Source of the DNA: Oscillospiraceae bacterium
Lineage (GTDB): Bacteria; Bacillota; Clostridia; Oscillospirales; Acutalibacteraceae
Direction of reading: 5' to 3'
NCBI GenBank assembly: GCA_029004655.1
Contig: JAQVYP010000039.1
Coordinates: 1 to 11,585 of the forward strand
Length of the DNA: 11,585 nucleotides
The notes under the pieces: generated by a model
The model's input: only the letters and a program-made list of their open reading frames with translations
What the model was told of the DNA's origin: nothing
Database searches by the model: none
Translations under genes and position numbers: made by a program
In this document: positions 1 through 5,766 of the stretch, one piece after another
How the letters are laid out: each line of letters starts with the position of its first letter
Numbering within the stretch: the stretch's first letter is position 1

Positions 1-10
1 TAAAGTCTTA

Positions 11-165
11 TACTAATTCCAAATAAAAATCAACCAATCTTCGCGGTCTTTTGTTTGCGAGACTGCGTTGTCGTTCTCGGCGGGCGATAGCCCGCCTTCG
101 TCCTCCGCCTTGTCTCACAAACAAAATTCTCGCAAATCTTGGTCACTTTTTAATTGGAATTAGTA
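11..165. repeat. 155-bp imperfect palindromic repeat, copy 1 (MITE-like)
   Basis: The ends are a perfect 12-bp inverted repeat (TACTAATTCCAA / TTGGAATTAGTA), and the whole unit can fold on itself around a G+C-rich core, GGCGGGC-GATA-GCCCGCC. A second copy in the same orientation lies at 11055-11209 and differs only at two positions (63 C/T and 128 T/C). The flanks read TTA on both sides, so the target duplication could be TTA, or TA if the outer TA pairs are host DNA. It has no room for a transposase, so it would be non-autonomous. The family was not recognised by name. Recent or constrained copies are inferred from the near-identity. Confidence 0.8.
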
Positions 166-168
166 TTA

Positions 169-198
169 GAGGGGCAGTTTTTACTGCTCCTCTTTTTT
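169..198 (+). terminator. Rho-independent terminator for a gene upstream of the window
   Basis: A 10-bp stem, GAGGGGCAGT (169-178) with ACTGCTCCTC (183-192), has one G-U pair, a TTTT loop and then six T. It points rightwards, so it should end a plus-strand transcript entering from beyond the left edge. The 155-bp repeat sits immediately before it, between that transcript's gene and its terminator. Confidence 0.75.
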
Positions 199-216
199 AT
201 TTTAATGAAAAATAGA

Positions 217-245
217 AAGACCATGAGAAAAAATCTCATGGTCTT
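217..245 (-). terminator. Rho-independent terminator of the CarD-like gene
   Basis: A perfect 12-bp stem, AAGACCATGAGA (217-228) with TCTCATGGTCTT (234-245), has a five-base loop. Read on the minus strand it is followed by a T-rich run (TCTATTTTTCATT). It lies about 30 bp beyond the stop of the minus-strand gene and converges on the terminator at 169-198. Confidence 0.75.
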
Positions 246-274
246 GTTCTTCATATTCATTTATGCTTGAGCTT

Positions 275-769
275 TTAATTGCAACGCTCTAAAATATAAG
301 GTTTAACATCATCAAATGGAATCTTCAAAGAATATGAGAATTCCTCATATAACAATTTTTCTGCCGATTTCATGAAATTTTCATCTGACTGTCGCAGCTT
401 TTTCCCTGTTGCAGTTACATCTTTTTTTCTTTTATGAATTGTCTTAATGATTTTTATCCATTCTCTACAACTTCCGGTATGCAATTGAGTTTTAAAAACT
501 TCATTTCTTTGTCTATCATTTGCAATCCACTCAATTTCTTCATCCGGCATTTTTTTAATCAATTCATCAGCTTCACTTTGCGATATTAATGGTCTGATTA
601 AAACCTTTGGATTATCTATTGGTGTCATAATTCTTGCATTGTTTTCAAAGACGGGACGCAAAACATAGTAATCTGACTTTATATTTCCCACTAATTTATC
701 CTTTGTAATATCAGTAACTTCACAGACGCCCGTTGTTCCATACATAACACAGTCATTCACATTAAACAT
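275..769 (-). CDS. CarD/CdnL/TRCF-family transcriptional regulator
   Basis: The product is 164 aa, close to the usual CarD/CdnL length of about 160. Residues 1-60 form the RNA-polymerase-interacting domain, with the family pattern FNVNDCVMYGTTGVCEV near the start and YYVLRP followed by MTPIDN around residues 34-53. Residues 75-164 are a charged, probably helical C-terminal part, as in CarD proteins that bind the RNA polymerase beta subunit and stabilise open complexes at stable-RNA promoters. The ATG is preceded on its strand by GAGGG seven bases away, which supports this start. It is divergent from dnaA with about 650 bp between them and ends at its own terminator. Its direction is co-directional with a fork leaving the origin leftwards. 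The family call is firm; the regulon is unknown. Confidence 0.85.
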   Translation of the reverse strand: MFNVNDCVMYGTTGVCEVTDITKDKLVGNIKSDYYVLRPVFENNARIMTPIDNPKVLIRPLISQSEADELIKKMPDEEIEWIANDRQRNEVFKTQLHTGSCREWIKIIKTIHKRKKDVTATGKKLRQSDENFMKSAEKLLYEEFSYSLKIPFDDVKPYILERCN

Positions 770-893
770 TTTTTACCCTCACTTTCAAATTTAAAACAGT
801 CTTTTCCGTTTGCTTTTCTTTGACTGTCAGAATATAATAAAACAGTAGATACCAAATTTAAATTTATATCTTGTTTAATATCTGTTGGATTCT

Positions 894-902
894 ATTATAA
901 CA
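894..902 (-). promoter_or_regulatory. Candidate extended -10 promoter for the CarD-like gene
   Basis: The minus strand reads TGTTATAAT, a perfect -10 hexamer with an upstream TG. Only a poor -35 (TTACAC, 18 bp upstream) is present. The predicted leader is about 115-120 nt. This was assigned by eye in A+T-rich DNA where such matches arise by chance. Confidence 0.4.
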
Positions 903-932
903 TAAATTTTACTATTTGTGTAATATTCTTTT

Positions 933-950
933 TGTTATTTTAAAATAACA
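933..950. promoter_or_regulatory. 18-bp perfect palindrome, possible operator
   Basis: TGTTATTTTAAAATAACA is perfectly self-complementary with no spacer. It lies between the divergent -10 candidates at 894-902 and 961-969 and overlaps the proposed -35 of the rightward one, a normal place for a dimeric regulator site. No known operator consensus was recognised. Confidence 0.35.
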
Positions 951-969
951 TCATTTAAATTGTTATAAT
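940..969 (+). promoter_or_regulatory. Candidate upstream rightward promoter
   Basis: TTAAAA (940-945), an 18-bp spacer and TATAAT (964-969) with an extended TG at 961-962 form a plausible sigma-A promoter. It would start RNA near 976, either a separate short RNA or a long dnaA leader containing the hairpins at 1037-1068 and 1113-1170. The background is very A+T-rich, so this is only a candidate. Confidence 0.35.
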
Positions 970-1036
970 ATCGTAATAATTTATGAAGTATTCAGTATTA
1001 TTAATCAAAACATAAAAATACTTTAAATATTTAATT

Positions 1037-1068
1037 AAAATGTATTAAATACGAAAATAATACATTTT
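1037..1068. repeat. Perfect 11-bp inverted repeat (hairpin)
   Basis: AAAATGTATTA (1037-1047) pairs perfectly with TAATACATTTT (1058-1068) across a ten-base loop. No T-run follows, so it does not look like a terminator. It is the first of three inverted repeats between the candidate upstream promoter and the dnaA promoter. Confidence 0.5.
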
Positions 1069-1112
1069 GTACAATTTTCAGTGTTTTCTCATTAATGGAA
1101 TGATTTATAAAC

Positions 1113-1170
1113 GCAATAATGATAATAAAAATGCTGCAACAAAAATTACAGCTTTTTTATTATCATTTGC
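1113..1170. repeat. Long imperfect hairpin upstream of dnaA
   Basis: The arm at 1113-1136 (starts GCAATAATGATAATAAAAA, ends GCTG) pairs with 1149-1170 (CAGC, then TTTTTTATTATCAT, then TTGC). There is one 2-nt bulge and one mismatch, giving about 21 paired positions. The same bases contain a 26-codon minus-strand reading frame (1105-1185) that ends in a hydrophobic stretch but has no well-placed ribosome binding site. I prefer the structural reading. Confidence 0.5.
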
Positions 1171-1212
1171 AATTTCTAGCGCCATATCCTATTTCGTTTA
1201 AATGAAATTATT

Positions 1213-1233
1213 AAGATGTAAATCATCTTTTTT
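1213..1233 (+). terminator. Weak candidate terminator upstream of dnaA
   Basis: AAGATG (1213-1218), a TAAAT loop and CATCTT (1224-1229) form a short 6-bp stem running into TTTTTT (1228-1233). The stem is A+T-rich and weak. If real, it would end a short rightward RNA starting near 976 before the dnaA promoter. Confidence 0.3.
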
Positions 1234-1317
1234 ATTATATAAATTAAACAGCAATTTTTGAATAGATTATTAGCTATAAATTTGGGTATTTTTATGCTTC
1301 TTTTGTAGGTTATTTTC

Positions 1318-1346
1318 TTGAAACATTATCCTTTTTGTGATATACT
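1318..1346 (+). promoter_or_regulatory. dnaA sigma-A-type promoter
   Basis: TTGAAA (1318-1323), exactly 17 bp, then TATACT (1341-1346), with an extended -10 TG at 1338-1339. Each hexamer matches consensus at five of six positions. The predicted start is near 1353, which gives a leader of about 73 nt to the chosen dnaA ATG. It is the best promoter match in the window. No DnaA box overlaps it, so direct DnaA autoregulation is not evident from the sequence. Confidence 0.65.
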
Positions 1347-1410
1347 TTTATATGTATTTATTTATTGAAATTTAAATGATTTTTGAGTGTTTTTAAAACT
1401 AATAGCAATA

Positions 1411-1416
1411 AAAGGA
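1411..1416 (+). promoter_or_regulatory. Shine-Dalgarno deciding the dnaA start
   Basis: AAAGGA lies nine bases before ATG 1426. It is only zero to three bases before ATGs 1417 and 1420, and it is downstream of GTG 1387. The spacing therefore favours 1426 as the initiation codon. Confidence 0.65.
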
Positions 1417-1425
1417 ATGATGAAA

Positions 1426-2733
1426 ATGGGACTCGACTCTTTAGCCGAGCTTTGGAATGCAATCTGTGAAGATTGTAAAAAAACAATTACTGAGGTTGGA
1501 TTTAATGTTTGGATTAAAGATCTTAAACCTATAACAATACAATCTAATGTTTTGGTCTTAGGAATTTATAGTGATTATAAAAAGCAAATTGTTGAAATGA
1601 ATTATAAGGAAATTTTAGAAGAAAGTTGTCGCAACGTTTCCGGTCTTAATATTTCAATTAATATTATTGTGACACAGTCAGATGGAGCGGATACTCCTAT
1701 TTTGGAGCCATCAACCTTTAATCTTGCTTCTCTTTACACATTCGATAATTTTATTGTCGGTTCTTCAAATAGATTTGCACATGCTGCATGTCTTGCTGTT
1801 TCAGATAATCCTTCGATTGTTTATAATCCTCTTTTTATTTATGGAAATTCAGGTGTTGGAAAAACACATTTGATGTTAGCTATGAAAAACCATATTGAAA
1901 AAAAATTTCCTGACAAAAAGGTCGAATTTTTGCGAGGCGAGGAATTTACAAATTCATTGATAGAATCTATTCATAGCGGAACAATCAATCTTTTTCATCA
2001 ACGCTTTCGCACTATTGATGTTCTATTGATGGATGATATTCATTTTATTGCAGGAAAAGAATCTACACAGGAAGAATTTTTTAACACATTTAATGCTTTA
2101 TATCAGGAAAATAAACAAATTGTTGTTACCAGTGATCGTCCTCCAAAAGAAATTAAAACTTTGGATGAGCGTATCCGTTCTCGTTTTGAAAGTGGTTTAC
2201 TTGCTGATGTCGCACCTCCTGATTTTGAAACTCGTGTTGGAATTATTTATAGTAAAGCAAAACAACTCGATGTTCCTATTAACGAAGATTTAACATACTA
2301 TATTGCCGAACAAATTAAAATGAATACTCGTCAATTGGAAGGTGTTGTTAAAAAACTTCAGGCATATGTCAATATTCATCAAAAAGAATTATCGCTAAGT
2401 GTTATTCAAGGTTTTATTAGAGATATTATTAATGATTCTTTACCTGAGCCTATTACAGTTGATAAAATTGTTGAGGAAGTTTCAAGAACTTATTCTGTAT
2501 CTAAAGATGATATTTTTTCAAAGCGTAAAACAGCTGATATTGTCTATGCTAGACAAGTTTCTATGTATATTGTTCATGAAATTACACAGCTTTCCTACAC
2601 CGCTATCGGTAAAAGTTTTGAAAAAGATCATACAACAGTACTTTATACAATCAATAAAATACAAAAATTATTAGATAATGACTCATCACAAAAGAAAATT
2701 ATTGATGATATTATAAAAAATCTTCAGGGATAA
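1426..2733 (+). CDS. dnaA: Chromosomal replication initiator protein DnaA
   Basis: The product is 435 aa, a normal DnaA length. The N-terminal helical domain (about 1-80, LAELWNAICEDCKK onward) serves DnaB/DnaD-type interactions and is followed by a short linker. The AAA+ domain spans about 100-325, with Walker A GNSGVGKTH at 140-148 (Lys146) and Walker B LLMDDIHF at 200-207. The C-terminal DNA-binding domain carries the DnaA signature DHTTVLY from residue 401. DnaA-ATP binds DnaA boxes, oligomerises and melts the origin. The frame is open from GTG 1387, but the Shine-Dalgarno at 1411-1416 suits ATG 1426, which gives the usual start LDSLAELW. Starts at 1417 or 1420 are possible. A promoter lies at 1318-1346 and the putative oriC follows directly. 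Confidence 0.97.
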   Translation: MGLDSLAELWNAICEDCKKTITEVGFNVWIKDLKPITIQSNVLVLGIYSDYKKQIVEMNYKEILEESCRNVSGLNISINIIVTQSDGADTPILEPSTFNLASLYTFDNFIVGSSNRFAHAACLAVSDNPSIVYNPLFIYGNSGVGKTHLMLAMKNHIEKKFPDKKVEFLRGEEFTNSLIESIHSGTINLFHQRFRTIDVLLMDDIHFIAGKESTQEEFFNTFNALYQENKQIVVTSDRPPKEIKTLDERIRSRFESGLLADVAPPDFETRVGIIYSKAKQLDVPINEDLTYYIAEQIKMNTRQLEGVVKKLQAYVNIHQKELSLSVIQGFIRDIINDSLPEPITVDKIVEEVSRTYSVSKDDIFSKRKTADIVYARQVSMYIVHEITQLSYTAIGKSFEKDHTTVLYTINKIQKLLDNDSSQKKIIDDIIKNLQG

Positions 2734-2760
2734 TTTCACGTATATTTAGATGTGGTTACT

Positions 2761-2778
2761 CATGTTTACATAAACATG
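2761..2778. repeat. 18-bp palindrome at the left edge of oriC
   Basis: CATGTTTA and TAAACATG are exact reverse complements separated by CA. It lies just before the first consensus DnaA box. It matches no DnaA, Spo0A or LexA consensus that I know, so its function is not assigned. Confidence 0.5.
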
Positions 2779-2783
2779 CTAAG

Positions 2784-2792
2784 TTATCCACA
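2784..2792 (+). promoter_or_regulatory. DnaA box, perfect consensus
   Basis: TTATCCACA is the exact high-affinity DnaA box. It starts 32 bp before the next box, which has the same orientation. Confidence 0.9.
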
Positions 2793-2804
2793 TTTCAACA
2801 TGAC

Positions 2805-2834
2805 TTAACAGATATTTTTCCACAGATCTGTTAA
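2805..2834. repeat. 9-bp inverted repeat enclosing a DnaA box
   Basis: TTAACAGAT (2805-2813) and ATCTGTTAA (2826-2834) are exact reverse complements. The 12-base interval between them contains the DnaA box TTTTCCACA almost to its edges. Confidence 0.6.
2816..2824 (+). promoter_or_regulatory. DnaA box
   Basis: TTTTCCACA fits the TTWTNCACA consensus. It lies in the spacer of the inverted repeat 2805-2834 and points the same way as the box at 2784. Confidence 0.85.
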
Positions 2835-2930
2835 TAATAAATTTTTAGCAATATTTATTAAGAATTGATTCAGTTGTTTTAAACATTAAAAATCTAGGCT
2901 TAACCGTTATTATAACTCAATTTTTGATAG

Positions 2931-2967
2931 TTTTCCCCAATCTTAACACCCACTACTACTAATACTG
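2931..2967 (+). promoter_or_regulatory. Candidate unwinding module: near-DnaA-box plus DnaA-trio tract
   Basis: TTTTCCCCA (2931-2939) differs from TTTTCCACA at one base. A short C-rich patch (CACCCAC, 2947-2953) follows, then CTACTACTAATACTG (2953-2967). The complementary strand reads 3'-GAT-GAT-GAT-TAT-GAC-5', the trinucleotide pattern described for DnaA-trios that load DnaA on single strands next to a box and G+C-rich patch in B. subtilis. A/T-only sequence follows. Confidence 0.6.
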
Positions 2968-3006
2968 TTAATTAATAATAGAAATATATATTTTTATTTT
3001 TTAAAA

Positions 3007-3036
3007 TTCAAAATACAAACGAAATAAAAATATTAT
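3007..3036 (+). promoter_or_regulatory. Candidate dnaN promoter
   Basis: TTCAAA (3007-3012), an 18-bp spacer and TATTAT (3031-3036) lie just upstream of the dnaN ribosome binding site, giving a leader of about 20-25 nt. The match is moderate and the background is A+T-rich. Confidence 0.35.
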
Positions 3037-3050
3037 GCGAAAAAACTAAT

Positions 3051-3056
3051 AAAGGA
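3051..3056 (+). promoter_or_regulatory. Shine-Dalgarno deciding the dnaN start
   Basis: AAAGGA abuts ATG 3056 and lies eight bases before ATG 3065. Only the second spacing is workable, so dnaN should start at 3065. Confidence 0.7.
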
Positions 3057-3064
3057 TGGATAAT

Positions 3065-4174
3065 ATGAGATTTACAGTTGAACGTCAGGTTATCAGTGAT
3101 GCTGTTACAAATCTTTCTCGTGCAGTTGCCATAAAATCAACGATTCCTGTTTTGGAAGGAATTAATCTAATTGCTGAGGGTTCCTGTTTAAAAATGTTGG
3201 CCTATAATCTCGATTTAGGAATGACTAAGGTCATTGATGTTAAATGTGAACAGCCAGGCAGTGTTGTTATTAATTCCAGACTATTTGGTGAAATGCTTAG
3301 AAAAATGTCAGGTGACTTTGTAAGTATTTCGGTTGACGAGCGGCTTATGTGTAAAATTGAAAGTTCATCGGCTGTTTTTGAAATTCTCGGAATGGCATCA
3401 AATGATTTTCCTGAGATGCCGGTTGTTGATAATTCAAAAAAACTTTCTCTTCCTTGTGAGCAACTTAAAGATATGGTTCGTCAGACTATTTTTGCTGTTG
3501 GAATAGGTGATGGAGTCAGGCCAATTCTTACAGGAATTCTTTTCGAAATTTATAAAGATGTTATTTGTCTGACTGCAGTTGACGGATATCGTCTTGCAAT
3601 TAGAAAAGAAAAAACAGTATCAAGTGGTGATATAAGCTTTATAGCTTCCGGCAAAGCAATTGGTGAAGCTGTGAAAATTATAACTGATGATGATAAAAAT
3701 GTTGAAATAGAAGTTGGAAAAAGACATATTTCTATAAATATTGGTGGTTACAGTTTAATTTCTCGTTTATTAGAAGGTGAATTTGTTAATTATCAAGAAT
3801 CTATGCCATATGAGTTTACTGCAAATGCAAAAATAAACACTAAGCAAATAATTTCAATAATAGAACGTATTTCTCTTATAATTAATGATCAAATAAAAAC
3901 CCCTGTTCGTTGTAAAATTGATGGTGACAAAATCACTTTTTCATGTTCGACTGCAATTGGACGTGCTACGGACAGTTGTCTTGCAAAAATTGAAGGTGAT
4001 GAGTTTGAAATTGGTTTCAATAGCAAATTTTTGCTTGATGCGTTAAAAGCAACAGAAAACGAAGAGGTTATCCTCAATTTTAACGGTCCATTATCACCAA
4101 TGATTATTAAACCAATTGATAGTGAAGATTTTATTTATATGGTAATGCCAATGAGATTGAAGGCGGAAGCATAA
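3065..4174 (+). CDS. dnaN: DNA polymerase III subunit beta (sliding clamp)
   Basis: The product is 369 aa, the usual length for the clamp, which forms a dimeric ring of three repeated folds per subunit and tethers the replicase to DNA. Family features include the start MRFTVERQVISDAVTNLSRAV, then KSTIPVLEGI and FEILGMASNDFPEMP in domain I. Domain II has RPILTGILFEI and TAVDGYRLAI. The C-terminus is MPMRL plus four residues, where the protein-binding pocket of the clamp ends. The frame extends to ATG 3056, but ribosome binding site spacing picks 3065. The stop overlaps the next start by one base (TAATG), so the S4 gene is probably translationally coupled. Confidence 0.96.
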   Translation: MRFTVERQVISDAVTNLSRAVAIKSTIPVLEGINLIAEGSCLKMLAYNLDLGMTKVIDVKCEQPGSVVINSRLFGEMLRKMSGDFVSISVDERLMCKIESSSAVFEILGMASNDFPEMPVVDNSKKLSLPCEQLKDMVRQTIFAVGIGDGVRPILTGILFEIYKDVICLTAVDGYRLAIRKEKTVSSGDISFIASGKAIGEAVKIITDDDKNVEIEVGKRHISINIGGYSLISRLLEGEFVNYQESMPYEFTANAKINTKQIISIIERISLIINDQIKTPVRCKIDGDKITFSCSTAIGRATDSCLAKIEGDEFEIGFNSKFLLDALKATENEEVILNFNGPLSPMIIKPIDSEDFIYMVMPMRLKAEA

Positions 4175-4392
4175 TGGAAAAAGTACCAATCAGAGGCGAA
4201 TATATACGATTAGACGATCTCCTAAAGCATACGGGAGCAGTAACAACTGGAGGTCATGCGAAAGTTGTCATACAAAATGGTGAGGTTAAAGTAGATGGTG
4301 AAATTTGCACTATGCGTGGCAAAAAAATTCGCCAGGGAAATCGTATTGAATATGACAAAAATTGCTTTGAAATAGTTGAAAATGAACATTAA
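4174..4392 (+). CDS. yaaA: S4 domain RNA-binding protein (YaaA type)
   Basis: The product is 72 aa. Nearly all of it is an S4 RNA-binding fold: IRLDDLLKHTG, then GGHAKVVIQNGEVKVDGE and RGKKIRQGNRIEY. The same small gene lies between dnaN and recF in Bacillus and many other Firmicutes, where it is thought to act in ribosome-related RNA binding. The exact role is not settled. It starts inside the dnaN stop codon and its end overlaps recF by 11 bases, so the three genes should be co-translated. The name is given by family and position; the protein is too short for finer assignment. Confidence 0.88.
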   Translation: MEKVPIRGEYIRLDDLLKHTGAVTTGGHAKVVIQNGEVKVDGEICTMRGKKIRQGNRIEYDKNCFEIVENEH

Positions 4393-5458
4393 AAATATAA
4401 GTATTAATAATTTCAGAAATATACATGATATTTTGGTTGAGCCCTGTGACGCCGTAAACGTTATATACGGCGAAAATGCACAGGGCAAAACCAATTTCAT
4501 TGAAGCTATTTGGCTGTTTACAGGTGCCAAAAGCTTTCGTGGCGCCAGGGATTCCGAACTTGTTTTATCGGGTGAAACAGCGGCATTTCTTAAAACAGAA
4601 TTTTATTTAGACAATAGAAATCAAGACTGTGAAATAAAAATAGAAAAAAAACGCTCGGCTGTTTTAAATGGAATCCCATTACAAAGTGTTTCCCAACTTG
4701 CGGGAAATATTTGCGCAATTGTTTTTTCTCCGTCTGATTTAAATTTAATAACAGATGGTCCGGCTGTAAGACGAAAATTTTTAGATACAGCGATTTGTCA
4801 ACTTTATCCAGCATATATTGATAAACTTAAAACTTACAATCGAGCTTTAGCACAGAGAAATTTTGTGCTTAAAGATTTAAAATATCATTCAGAACTTTTC
4901 AATATGGTTGAGGTGTTTGAAAATACCATTGCAAATGTTGGGGCTGACATTATCAAATATCGTATCAGATATGTTGAAAGACTTAATGAGTTTGTTCCTA
5001 TTATTTACAGTGGTTTTACCTGTGGCAAAGAAAATTTGAAAATAGAATATATTTCTACCGGTTCTAGGGATGCAAATGAGTTTTATATGATTTTGAAAAA
5101 CAGCAGAAAGGATGATATGAATACTCTTTCAACCTCAGTCGGACCGCATAGAGATAATCTTGAAATTAAAATTAATGATATGTCAATAAAAACGTATGGA
5201 TCACAGGGTCAAAAACGTTCTGCTGCATTATCTTTAAAACTTTCTGAGGCTGAGGTAATAAAATCAATAACAAAACAACAACCAATTGCACTTTTGGACG
5301 ACGTTATGAGTGAGCTTGACCCTGGGAGACAAAATTATATTTTAAATAATATAAACAACAGGCAAGTTTTTATAACATGTTGCGATCCTTCAAATATTAA
5401 AAATCTTGTTGGAGGAAAAATTTTTAGAATGCAAGATGGTGCTTTATTAAACGAATGA
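4382..5458 (+). CDS. recF: DNA replication and repair protein RecF
   Basis: The product is 358 aa, typical for RecF, an SMC/ABC-type ATPase that acts with RecO and RecR to load RecA at single-strand gaps. Visible motifs are Walker A GENAQGKT (30-37, Lys36), the ABC signature region YGSQGQKRSAALSLKLSE (from 272) and Walker B IALLDDVMSELD (302-313), where Asp306/Asp307 and Glu311 are expected. The first ATG in frame is 4382. A TTG lies two codons earlier, and no clear Shine-Dalgarno precedes either, as expected when translation is coupled to the upstream S4 gene, which overlaps by 11 bases. The start MNIKNISINNFRNI is normal for the family. Confidence 0.95.
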   Translation: MNIKNISINNFRNIHDILVEPCDAVNVIYGENAQGKTNFIEAIWLFTGAKSFRGARDSELVLSGETAAFLKTEFYLDNRNQDCEIKIEKKRSAVLNGIPLQSVSQLAGNICAIVFSPSDLNLITDGPAVRRKFLDTAICQLYPAYIDKLKTYNRALAQRNFVLKDLKYHSELFNMVEVFENTIANVGADIIKYRIRYVERLNEFVPIIYSGFTCGKENLKIEYISTGSRDANEFYMILKNSRKDDMNTLSTSVGPHRDNLEIKINDMSIKTYGSQGQKRSAALSLKLSEAEVIKSITKQQPIALLDDVMSELDPGRQNYILNNINNRQVFITCCDPSNIKNLVGGKIFRMQDGALLNE

Positions 5459-5470
5459 TGAGGAAATTCA

Positions 5471-5731
5471 ATGTATATTCATTTGGGACAAGAAACAGTT
5501 GTTTGGTCTAAAGATGTTATTGGTATTTTCGATTTGGACACATCAACGGTTTCTAAGCATACAAGAAATTTTTTAAGCAAGGCCGAAAAGAATGGCGAGG
5601 TAATTAATGTTACCTATGAACTTCCAAAATCCTTTATATTATGTAACAGTTCCAATAAAAATCGTGTTTACATTTCTCAAATTTCGACATCAACATTACA
5701 ACGCAGAGCGGATTTTATATCCAATCTTTAA
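5471..5731 (+). CDS. remB: RemB-like protein (DUF370, extracellular matrix regulator family)
   Basis: The product is 86 aa. It begins MYIHLGQETVVWSKDVIGIFDL, the conserved opening of RemB/YaaB proteins, and its position between recF and gyrB is the one held by remB in B. subtilis. RemA/RemB proteins are DNA-binding regulators linked to biofilm-matrix genes in Bacillus. Whether that holds here is unknown. The central part (TSTVSKHTRNFLSKAEKNG, VINVTYELPKSFIL) fits the family, while the C-terminal 20 residues are less recognisable. AGGA precedes the ATG by about seven bases. It starts 12 bp after recF and sits 35 bp before gyrB, so it is probably in the same operon. Confidence 0.82.
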   Translation: MYIHLGQETVVWSKDVIGIFDLDTSTVSKHTRNFLSKAEKNGEVINVTYELPKSFILCNSSNKNRVYISQISTSTLQRRADFISNL

Positions 5732-5766
5732 TATATAAGAAAACTTGATTTTAAAGGGAGATAAGT

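Larger units (their letters stand above)
2734..3050. other. oriC: Putative oriC (replication origin) between dnaA and dnaN
   Basis: This gene-free, strongly A+T-rich stretch holds two consensus DnaA boxes in the same orientation (2784-2792 and 2816-2824). It also has a degenerate reverse box TGTGGTTAC (2751-2759), a one-mismatch box TTTTCCCCA (2931-2939), a CTACTACTA tract resembling DnaA-trios (2953-2967), and a long run of A/T to 3030 that could unwind. Origins next to dnaA with this element order are known in Bacillus and relatives. The 650 bp upstream of dnaA shows no good DnaA box. The assignment is inferred from motifs and position. Confidence 0.8.

Noticed and set aside
1387..1425. Extra 13 N-terminal codons of dnaA from GTG 1387
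   Set aside because: No Shine-Dalgarno precedes the GTG, while AAAGGA at 1411-1416 fits ATG 1426 and the resulting N-terminus is typical.
4222..4530. 102-codon minus-strand frame across the S4 gene and recF
   Set aside because: It overlaps two well-supported genes antisense, and its composition reflects their reverse complement.
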